8,304 bases of DNA from Anaerolinea sp. (GTDB lineage: Bacteria > Chloroflexota > Anaerolineae > JAAEKA01). Location: assembly GCA_014879765.1 (NCBI GenBank), contig JACSRL010000489.1, forward strand, positions 1-8,304, given 5' to 3'. The notes beneath the pieces are model-generated. The model ran no database searches. It was given only the letters and a program-made list of their open reading frames with translations, and had not been told where the DNA came from. Below are positions 1 through 4,222 of the stretch, piece after piece (the first letter of the stretch is position 1; every line of letters starts with the position of its first letter). A program made the position numbers and the translations under genes.

Positions 1-66
1 ATGGCCCACGTCTTCAAGATCCGCCGCTGGCAGCACTACGAGGCGGGCTTCGACTATTTCGTGTGA
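1..66 (+). CDS. C-terminal end of an unidentified protein (partial at window edge)
   Basis: Frame 1 is open from the first base and stops with TGA at 64-66. It gives about 21 residues ending in EAGFDYFV. The ATG at position 1 may be an internal methionine, because the gene very probably starts outside the window. The peptide is basic and aromatic-rich, and I do not recognise its family. Its neighbours are a RAYT/REP element and a PLD-helicase remnant, so it may belong to the same restriction or defence locus, but that is only inference from position. Confidence 0.4.
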   Translation: MAHVFKIRRWQHYEAGFDYFV

Positions 67-78
67 GGTGAGCAGGGT

Positions 79-111
79 AAGTTTGCCAACCTTCGGAAGG
101 TTGGCAAACTT
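79..111. repeat. REP palindrome 1 of the RAYT-1 family
   Basis: A 33-nt perfect palindrome with 16-bp arms and one central base. The left arm AAGTTTGCCAACCTTC (79-94) is the exact reverse complement of 96-111. It sits directly upstream of the ribosome-binding site of RAYT-1, so as RNA it would form a strong hairpin in the 5' leader. Confidence 0.9.
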
Positions 112-123
112 GCGGAGGCGTCC

Positions 124-747
124 ATGCCAAATCCAATTCCCCTGATCGGCGGGCACTATTACCACATCTACAACCGCGGCAACAACGGTGAGACGATCTT
201 CCGCACCGCTGAAAACTACCGCTACTTCATGCAGCTCTACGTTCAACACATCGAGCCAGTGGCTGTGACGCATGCCCTTTGTCTGCTGCCCAACCACTTC
301 CACTTCCTCGCCTATATGCGTACGGATGAGGAACAGCAGAGTTGGCGCCTGGCGCAAGGTTGCCAACCTTCCGAAGGTTGGCAACCTTTACCCTCACACC
401 GCGCCTTCAAAAACCTGTTCATTGCCTACTCTCTGGCCTTCAATCAGCGTTATGGACGCACAGGCAGCCTGTTCCAGAAGCCATTCAAGCGCATTCCTGT
501 GGATAGCGAACGCTATTACACGTCGTTGATGCGTTACATCCACCGAAACCCTGAGAAGCATGGGTTAGTCGCTGACTTTCGCGACTGGCCGTGGTCGTCG
601 TACAAGGCGATTCTGTCAGACCAGGCCACACACGTTCCACGAGCCGACGTGTTGGCCTGGTATGGTGGACGTGATACTCTTATCGCCGCTCATCAACTTG
701 CTCCTGAAGAGTGGCGTATTTCAGGGCTTATAGCCGGTTTGGAGTAG
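124..747 (+). CDS. REP-associated tyrosine transposase (RAYT-1, Y1/HUH superfamily)
   Basis: The product is a 207-residue Y1_Tnp-domain protein of the RAYT type, a single-strand DNA endonuclease expected to cut and rejoin at REP hairpins. The N-terminal signature HYYHIYNRGN (residues 11-20) is typical. The metal-binding HUH motif lies in LLPNHFHFL, with H58 and H60. The likely nucleophile is Y131, in VDSERYYTSLMRYIHRNP, by alignment with Y113 of the second RAYT in this window. The conserved tail signature DWPWSSY follows. A GGAGG ribosome-binding site (114-118) lies 5 nt before the ATG. Oddly, codons 78-88 are a REP palindrome inserted between the HUH motif and the next conserved helix. The insertion keeps the frame and all recognised motifs, so the protein may still be active. 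The family call is firm; activity is unknown. Confidence 0.93.
   Translation: MPNPIPLIGGHYYHIYNRGNNGETIFRTAENYRYFMQLYVQHIEPVAVTHALCLLPNHFHFLAYMRTDEEQQSWRLAQGCQPSEGWQPLPSHRAFKNLFIAYSLAFNQRYGRTGSLFQKPFKRIPVDSERYYTSLMRYIHRNPEKHGLVADFRDWPWSSYKAILSDQATHVPRADVLAWYGGRDTLIAAHQLAPEEWRISGLIAGLE
356..388. repeat. REP palindrome 2, inside the RAYT-1 coding sequence
   Basis: A 33-nt perfect palindrome with arms AAGGTTGCCAACCTTC (356-371) and its reverse complement at 373-388. It differs from REP 1 by one base per arm, the two changes being complementary. It is translated as about eleven residues, GCQPSEGWQPL, in the linker after the HUH motif. Its length is a multiple of three, so the frame is preserved. 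Confidence 0.9.
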
Positions 748-751
748 ATTC

Positions 752-786
752 AAGTTTAGCAACCTTTCGGAAAGGTTGCTAAACTT
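752..786. repeat. REP palindrome 3 of the RAYT-1 family
   Basis: A 35-nt perfect palindrome with 17-bp arms. AAGTTTAGCAACCTTTC (752-768) is the reverse complement of 770-786. It lies 4 nt after the RAYT-1 stop codon. The hairpin could act as an RNA 3'-end stabiliser, but no U-run follows, so it is not a standard terminator. Confidence 0.9.
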
Positions 787-800
787 GGGATACCAACCCT

Positions 801-841
801 GCGGAAGTTTCCGAAGTTTTTCCGAGGTTTTTCCGAAGTTT
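801..841. repeat. Degenerate 11-bp tandem repeat between REPs 3 and 4
   Basis: Three consecutive units of the form CCGARGTTTTT start at 811, 822 and 833 (the last one partial), preceded by a related GCGGAAGTTT at 801. The unit resembles half of the REP core, so it may have arisen by slippage on REP arms. Confidence 0.65.
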
Positions 842-870
842 GCCAAACTTTCCGAAAGTTTGGCAAACTT
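836..870. repeat. REP palindrome 4 of the RAYT-1 family
   Basis: A 35-nt perfect palindrome. AAGTTTGCCAAACTTTC (836-852) is the reverse complement of 854-870, around one central base. It ends 12 nt before the start codon of the PLD-helicase remnant, whose ribosome-binding site is correspondingly poor. Confidence 0.9.
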
Positions 871-882
871 AATTAGATCAAG

Positions 883-1350
883 ATGACCACCGACCTGACC
901 TTCTTCACCAACGAGCCGGAGGCCGCGCTGTTGGACCGCTTCCGGGCGACGCTGCGCGATGTGCAGTTCTTCGACGTGCTGGTGGGCTACTTCCGCACCA
1001 GCGGTTTCCACCTGCTGTACGATGCGCTGGAGAAGGTCGAGGAGGTCCGCATCCTGGTGGGTCTGGGGGTGGACCGGCAGACGCTGGAGATCGTCGAGGC
1101 CAGCGGGCAGCAGCTCGAGCTGGCCTTCCGGTCGACGCGCCAGACCAAGGATCTCTTCGCCGATGAGCTGGTGGATGAGATGGATCGTTCGGCTGACAGC
1201 TACGACACCGAGCGCGGGGTGCGCACCTTCATGCAGTGGCTGCAAAGCGGCAAGCTCAAGCTGAAGGCGCATCCCAGCCGCCAGATCCACGCCAAGGTCT
1301 ACATCAGCCGTTTCCCCAGCCACGACCGCGACTTCGGGCGGGTGATCACG
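883..1350 (+). pseudogene. 5' fragment of a PLD-nuclease/helicase protein, truncated by the RAYT-2 element
   Basis: The first 156 codons encode the N-terminal phospholipase-D-like domain of large helicase-type proteins found in restriction and defence loci. The opening (FFTNEP, ALLDRFRATL, DVQFFDVLVGYFRTSGF at residues 7-42) and the segment VEEVRILVGLGVD are, from memory, characteristic. The start of the catalytic HKD motif is visible as IHAKVYI (H136, K138), followed by DFGRVIT. In intact relatives this is followed by a GSSNFS-type segment and then by helicase domains. Here it switches at codon 157 into REP sequence (VPGADS). The frame stays open to a stop at 1581, but residues 157-232 are repeat-derived. 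Nothing resembling the helicase part occurs downstream. There is no good ribosome-binding site. The PLD assignment is strong; the exact defence system is not determinable. Confidence 0.8.
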
Positions 1351-1482
1351 CCAACCCCAGTGCCCGGCGCCGACAGCGCGTACCATCTCCGGTGCCGGGC
1401 ACTGGGACACATGTCGAATGACGGTCGTCGCGTTGAGAGCCAGTCAGCACTCCAACCCCCAGTGCCCGGCGCCGACAGCGCG
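1351..1482. repeat. 5' REP units of the RAYT-2 element (one complete, one half)
   Basis: The first unit carries a full hairpin: CCCAGTGCCCGGC (1356-1368) pairs with GCCGGGCACTGGG (1394-1406), and four further pairs, one of them G-U, extend the stem inward. About 101 bp later the left half recurs at 1452-1482, again ending in GCCGACAGCGCG, but without its right arm. The RAYT-2 ribosome-binding site begins directly afterwards. Confidence 0.85.
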
Positions 1483-1495
1483 GTTGAGGTGATCC

Positions 1496-2077
1496 ATGCC
1501 ACCACGCCAAGTCAAGTTCGCTCCTGGCGAATACTACCACATCTACAACCGCGGCAGCGGCCGCCATCCCATCTTTCGTGAGCAGGCCAACTACCAGTTT
1601 CTCTTGCTGCGGCTCAAGAAGTATTCGGTTGAGTTGTCAGTCGCCGTCGTTGCCTATTGCCTGATGCCCAACCACTACCACTTCCTGTTGCGCCAGGATG
1701 CTCTTGATGCAGCGGGTTTGGTGGCACAGCGAGTTTTCAATAGCTATGTGAAGATGTTCAATAAACGCTACGATCGCACAGGCACCTTGTTCGAGGGCCG
1801 TTTCAAGGCGATTCACGTTGACCGTGAAGGCTATCTGCTCCATCTCTGCCGCTACATACACGCCAACCCGGTCAAGGATGGCCTGGTGCCACGATTGGAG
1901 GACTGGCCCTACTCGAACTATCACGAATGGATCGGCGCCCGGCGTGGTAGTCTGGTGGATATGGCGTTTGTGACAGCCAACTTCCCGCAGCCCGACTTAT
2001 ATCGCCAGTTCGTGCAGGATTACCTGGATGGGCGGGCAAAAATGCCGAAGGAGATCAAGCCGTATCTTCTGCGATAG
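1496..2077 (+). CDS. REP-associated tyrosine transposase (RAYT-2, Y1/HUH superfamily)
   Basis: This is a 193-residue Y1_Tnp/RAYT protein. It shows the N-terminal signature GEYYHIYNRGS (residues 11-21), the HUH motif CLMPNHYHFLL (H60, H62), the FNKRYDRTGTLFEGRFKAI block (residues 88-106), and VDREGYLLHLCRYIHANPVKDGL with the probable nucleophile Y113, about 51 residues after the HUH motif. The tail signature DWPYSNY follows. All expected catalytic elements are intact. The ATG is preceded by GAGG at 1486-1489, six nt away. The gene is complete and has no inserted palindrome, unlike RAYT-1. The two proteins share motifs but are clearly diverged and lie in different REP families, consistent with each RAYT acting on its own REPs. 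It overlaps the repeat-derived 3' extension of the PLD-gene frame. Confidence 0.95.
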   Translation: MPPRQVKFAPGEYYHIYNRGSGRHPIFREQANYQFLLLRLKKYSVELSVAVVAYCLMPNHYHFLLRQDALDAAGLVAQRVFNSYVKMFNKRYDRTGTLFEGRFKAIHVDREGYLLHLCRYIHANPVKDGLVPRLEDWPYSNYHEWIGARRGSLVDMAFVTANFPQPDLYRQFVQDYLDGRAKMPKEIKPYLLR

Positions 2078-2078
2078 C

Positions 2079-2286
2079 TCCGGCGCCGAACGCGCGCCAC
2101 TCCCGGTGCCGGGCACTCGGACACATGCGCAGAGGCAGCCGTCGCGTCGAAAGCAGCTTGACCGCTCAACCCAAGTGCCCGGCGCCGAACGCGCGCCACT
2201 CCCGGTGCCGGGCACTTGGACACATGCGCAGAGGCAGCCGTCGCGTCGAAAGCAGCTTGACCGCTCGACCCAAGTGCCCGGCGCCG
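2079..2286. repeat. 3' REP units of the RAYT-2 element (99-bp tandem repeat)
   Basis: The string CGGCGCCG recurs at 2081, 2180 and 2279, giving an exact 99-bp period with two nearly identical units and a partial third. The central hairpin is CCAAGTGCCCGGC (2171-2183) with GCCGGGCACTTGG (2207-2219). The first unit lacks the outer left arm because it abuts the RAYT-2 stop codon. The linker (ACACATGCGCAGAGGCAGCC and on) is related to that of the 5' units. This arrangement resembles the BIMEs described for enterobacterial REPs. Confidence 0.9.
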
Positions 2287-2378
2287 TGAGCACCGCCATC
2301 GCATGGACCCAGTCGACCGGGAACCCACTGTCCAGTTGCGCGAAGATCAGCCTTTGCGGCAACTTGACCGATGAGTGA
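2286..2378 (+). pseudogene. Degraded 5' fragment of a DUF5131 (phage Gp37/Gp68-like) gene
   Basis: From a GTG at 2286 the frame reads STAIAWTQSTGNPLSSCAKIS, which matches the usual N-terminus of DUF5131 proteins (S-T-x-I-x-W-T-x-x-T-W-N-P-x-x-G-C-x-K-x-S). The expected tryptophan is glycine and the expected Gly before Cys is serine. The PGC-x-x-CYA segment that should follow is missing, and the frame ends at 2378 after 30 codons. I therefore read it as a decayed remnant. The likeness is from memory of the family and rests on about 20 residues. Intact DUF5131 proteins occur in phages and mobile islands, which fits the neighbouring PLD-helicase remnant. Confidence 0.6.
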
Positions 2379-2558
2379 TCCCCGCGAAACAGCGATTTGT
2401 ACGATACGGAGAACTACCCTAAGAATTGGTACAGTCGCGAGAACCCCTTCGCCAAAAAGAAAATCACCCCGCTGCAAGCCAGGTCCGGTGACCGGACGCA
2501 GGGCGTGAAGCCGGCTTTCACATGCAGTGGCGTGACTTATCTGCTGGGCATACCCCGT
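2379..2558. other. Intergenic stretch upstream of the pheST promoter
   Basis: No convincing gene is present. It contains a small perfect hairpin (GTCCGG-TGA-CCGGAC, 2483-2497). It also has a 16-nt segment at 2471-2486 that matches 15 of 16 bases in the distal part of T-box Stem I (2681-2696), exactly 210 bp away. Confidence 0.5.
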
Positions 2559-2587
2559 TTGACAAACCCGCCGCCGTGCGGCATAAT
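2559..2587 (+). promoter_or_regulatory. Sigma-70/SigA-type promoter for the pheST leader
   Basis: A perfect -35 box TTGACA (2559-2564) is followed, after exactly 17 nt, by CATAAT (2582-2587), one base from the -10 consensus. Transcription should start at about 2593-2595, roughly 25-30 nt before T-box Stem I. The near-consensus form suggests a strong promoter, with control imposed by the riboswitch rather than at initiation. Confidence 0.85.
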
Positions 2588-2624
2588 CGCTTGCACAACC
2601 GCATATCCCTGCCAACAGCAACGA

Positions 2625-2722
2625 CGGAGACCAGTACGCGGAGAGAAGCTGCCAGAGAGGCCGGGCGATCCCCCACGATCGCTGCAAGCCCGGTCCAGCC
2701 CAAGCCCGCCGAATTCACTCCT
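2625..2722 (+). promoter_or_regulatory. T-box Stem I with UUC (Phe) specifier
   Basis: The base helix pairs GGAG (2626-2629) with CTCC (2718-2721). The specifier loop has AGTA (2633-2636) on one side and GAA-TTC-A (2711-2717) on the other. TTC at 2714-2716 is the specifier and is followed by a purine, as usual. Above it GCGG (2638-2641) pairs with CCGC (2706-2709). The distal part has an AGAGAGG bulge (2654-2660), CCGGGC (2661-2666) pairing with GCCCGG (2688-2693), and the GCTGCAAG distal-loop signature at 2681-2688. All elements needed to read the tRNA anticodon and elbow appear present. Confidence 0.88.
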
Positions 2723-2743
2723 GAGCTGATGGGTGAAATCAGC

Positions 2744-2814
2744 GGTGAAGGGTGAAGGATGAAGGATGAAGGATGAATCCGGAGCCTTCTGAGATTCATC
2801 ATTCATCATTCATC
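2744..2814. repeat. Heptamer arrays A and A' forming a hairpin in the T-box linker
   Basis: Array A has five 7-bp units at 2744-2778 (GGTGAAG twice, GATGAAG twice, GATGAAT once). Array A' has three units of ATTCATC at 2794-2814, the reverse complement of GATGAAT. The last 21 bases of A pair with A' at 19 of 21 positions around a 15-nt loop. The hairpin lies between Stem I and the antiterminator, where other T-boxes carry Stems II and III. Confidence 0.9.
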
Positions 2815-2895
2815 GTTGTAAAGTAGTCCACTCCGGCGGCCCGCCGTTACCCGGGCAACCGATGCCCAGCAGCGTGCTTCGGAAGAAAGCGCCAG

Positions 2896-2951
2896 GTGTC
2901 ACGTGTGACGCTTCACGCTTCACGCTTCACGCTTCACGCCTCACGAGTCAC
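2896..2951. repeat. Heptamer array B in the T-box linker
   Basis: Eight consecutive 7-bp units: GTGTCAC, GTGTGAC, four of GCTTCAC, then GCCTCAC and GAGTCAC. The bases CTTCACGCTTCAC (2911-2923) are complementary to GTGAAGGGTGAAG in array A (2745-2757) at 12 of 13 positions, so B could compete with A' for pairing to A. Confidence 0.88.
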
Positions 2952-2999
2952 GCACGCCGGCGTCGGAACAAGCGCCTTGCCGCTTGCGTGCAAGGAAAC

Positions 3000-3039
3000 A
3001 GGGTGGTACCGCGAACTGTGAAGCCCACGTCTCGTCCCT
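3000..3039 (+). promoter_or_regulatory. T-box antiterminator
   Basis: AGGG (3000-3003) pairs with CCCT (3036-3039), and GCG (3011-3013) pairs with CGT (3033-3035) through one G-U. This leaves the seven-base bulge TGGTACC at 3004-3010. It is the canonical antiterminator, stabilised when an uncharged tRNA-Phe end pairs with UGGU. It shares bases 3022-3039 with the terminator, so only one can form. Confidence 0.92.
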
Positions 3040-3058
3040 GGACGGACGTGGGCTTTTT
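3022..3058 (+). terminator. Intrinsic terminator of the T-box leader
   Basis: AGCCCACGT (3022-3030) pairs with ACGTGGGCT (3046-3054), with further inner pairing of CGTC and GACG. The stem is followed by five T residues (3054-3058). This is the default off state when tRNA-Phe is charged. It lies 120 nt upstream of pheS. Confidence 0.93.
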
Positions 3059-3061
3059 ATT

Positions 3062-3103
3062 TGTTAATGGTTAATGGTCAATGGTCAATGGTCAATGGTC
3101 AAT
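3062..3103. repeat. Heptamer array C between terminator and pheS
   Basis: Six 7-bp units: TGTTAAT, GGTTAAT and four of GGTCAAT. The array starts 3 nt after the terminator T-run and so lies in the pheS 5' untranslated region only when read-through occurs. Its sequence differs from arrays A and B but the period is the same. About 65 nt of unremarkable sequence remain before the pheS ribosome-binding site. Confidence 0.88.
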
Positions 3104-3178
3104 GAGCGGAATGTACTCGTTGCCAGTGTCCATGCCTGATGCACCGTTTGACGTTCTGATTTCAACTGAGGTGCAAAC

Positions 3179-4207
3179 ATGCATGATTTGCAGAGACTAC
3201 GCGACCAGGCTCTGGCCGGGCTGGCGGCCGCGGGCGATGAGACGGCGCTGGAGGCGTGGCGCATCCAGTACCTGGGCCGCAAGGGCCAGGTACTGGAGCT
3301 GCTGCGCGCGATCCCTGACCTGCCGGCGGCCGAGCGGCCGGCCTTTGGCCAGGCGGCCAACGCGCTGAAGGGGGAGCTGAGCGCCGCCTTCGACGAGCGC
3401 GCCCAGGCGGTGGCCCAAAGCAAGCTGGCCGCCGAGCTGGCGGCCGAAGGGGTGGACGTGACCCTGCCCGGCCGGCGGCCGCAGTTGGGCCGGCTGCATC
3501 CCAGCAATCAGACGCTGCGCGAGATCAACGGCATCTTCGCGGCCATGGGCTTTCAGGTCTATACCAGCCCCGACGTGGAGACCGATGAGCTCAACTTCGA
3601 GCTGCTCAACATGCCGCCCGGCCACCCGGCGAGGGATATGTGGGACACCTTTTACACCACCACGCCGGGCGTCATCATGCGCACCCACACCAGCCCCGGC
3701 CAGATCCACGCCATGCGCGCCCTGGGGCCGGACAAGCCGATCCGCGTCATCCTGCCCGGCATGTGCTACCGCTATGAGCAGGTGACAGCCCGCTCGGAGA
3801 TGATGTTCCATCAGGTCGAGGGGCTGGCCATCGGCCGCCGCATCACCATGGCCGACCTGAAGGGGGTGATCGTCGAGTTTGCCAACCAGCTCTACGGCGC
3901 GGGCCGCCGGCTGCGCTTCCGCTGCTCGCATTTCCCCTTCACCGAGCCCAGCGTCGAGGCCGACGTGGACTGCATCCTCTGCCGCGGCAAGGGCTGCGCG
4001 ATCTGCAAATACACCGGCTGGCTGGAGATCATGGGCGCAGGCATGGTACACCCAACCGTGCTGCGCAACGGCGGCTACGACCCAGCCGAGTGGTCCGGCT
4101 TCGCCTTCGGCATGGGCCCCGAGCGCATCACCATGCTCAAGCACGGCATCTCAGACATCCGCTATTTCTTCGGGAATGACGTGCGGTTTCTGGAGCAGTT
4201 CGGATAG
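3179..4207 (+). CDS. pheS: Phenylalanyl-tRNA synthetase alpha subunit
   Basis: PheS is the catalytic subunit of the cytosolic alpha2-beta2 enzyme that charges tRNA-Phe with phenylalanine using ATP. At 342 residues it has normal length. The N-terminal coiled-coil arm that contacts tRNA covers roughly residues 1-90, ending in GVDVTLPGRR. The class II core shows THTSPGQIHAM (169-179), motif 2 around CYRYE (196-200), HQVEGLAIG (211-219) and motif 3 GFAFGMGPERITML (307-320) with the ATP-binding Arg at 316. Four cysteines, C265, C268, C273 and C276, form a CxxC-x4-CxxC knuckle seen in many bacterial PheS proteins. GAGGTG at 3168-3173, 5 nt before the ATG, supports this start. It lies downstream of the Phe T-box and 15 nt upstream of pheT, with which it should be co-transcribed. 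Confidence 0.98.
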   Translation: MHDLQRLRDQALAGLAAAGDETALEAWRIQYLGRKGQVLELLRAIPDLPAAERPAFGQAANALKGELSAAFDERAQAVAQSKLAAELAAEGVDVTLPGRRPQLGRLHPSNQTLREINGIFAAMGFQVYTSPDVETDELNFELLNMPPGHPARDMWDTFYTTTPGVIMRTHTSPGQIHAMRALGPDKPIRVILPGMCYRYEQVTARSEMMFHQVEGLAIGRRITMADLKGVIVEFANQLYGAGRRLRFRCSHFPFTEPSVEADVDCILCRGKGCAICKYTGWLEIMGAGMVHPTVLRNGGYDPAEWSGFAFGMGPERITMLKHGISDIRYFFGNDVRFLEQFG

Positions 4208-4222
4208 GAGCGACCATACCCT

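Larger units (their letters stand above)
79..870 (+). mobile_element. RAYT-1 / REP element (transposase gene plus four palindromes)
   Basis: This block holds the RAYT-1 gene and four near-identical palindromes with a TTCGGAA or TTCCGAA core: one upstream, one inside the gene and two downstream. A short 11-bp tandem array lies between the last two. RAYT proteins are known to be single-copy, domesticated relatives of IS200/IS605 transposases that bind and process REP palindromes, and a gene flanked by its cognate REPs is their normal layout. Base composition is visibly more AT-rich than in the pheST region. The boundaries are set by the outermost palindromes. No target-site duplication is seen, as expected for this class. 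Confidence 0.75.
1351..2286 (+). mobile_element. RAYT-2 / REP (BIME-like) element
   Basis: This is a second RAYT gene bracketed by 99-101-bp repeat units, each containing a GTGCCCGGC/GCCGGGCAC hairpin plus a linker that includes ACACATG and GTCGYCGCGTYGA. On the left, the element begins directly after the GATCACG of the PLD-gene fragment. On the right, it ends against the GTG start of a DUF5131 gene fragment. The palindrome family is unrelated to that of RAYT-1. No target duplication is visible, and the two flanks belong to different genes, so either insertion was accompanied by deletion or a later deletion removed the sequence between them. Confidence 0.75.
2594..3058 (+). promoter_or_regulatory. 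T-box riboswitch, tRNA-Phe responsive, controlling pheST
   Basis: T-box leaders measure the charging state of a matching tRNA and choose between an antiterminator and a terminator. Here Stem I runs from about 2625 to 2722, and its specifier loop reads UUC, a phenylalanine codon. The T-box sequence AGGGTGGTACCGCG (3000-3013) has the UGGU bulge that pairs with the ACCA end of an uncharged tRNA with discriminator A. It is followed by mutually exclusive antiterminator and terminator helices. The next genes are pheS and pheT, so specifier and regulon agree. The leader is long: nearly 280 nt separate Stem I from the T-box, and much of that is heptamer repeats. The start is inferred from the promoter. 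Confidence 0.95.

Noticed and set aside
1351..1581. Continuation of the PLD-helicase frame for 76 more codons past the REP junction
   Set aside because: The residues come from the REP unit and the start of RAYT-2 in another frame (VPGADS appears twice). They are not part of the native protein.
2483..2497. GTCCGG-TGA-CCGGAC hairpin as a terminator for the upstream genes
   Set aside because: The stem is only 6 bp and no T-run follows it.
2397..2809. Short open frames on both strands across the pheST promoter and T-box Stem I
   Set aside because: They overlap a clear promoter and structured leader, lack ribosome-binding sites and give no recognisable protein.
2744..2951. CRISPR-like array
   Set aside because: Units are only 7 bp and contiguous, with no spacers. 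They are simple tandem repeats.
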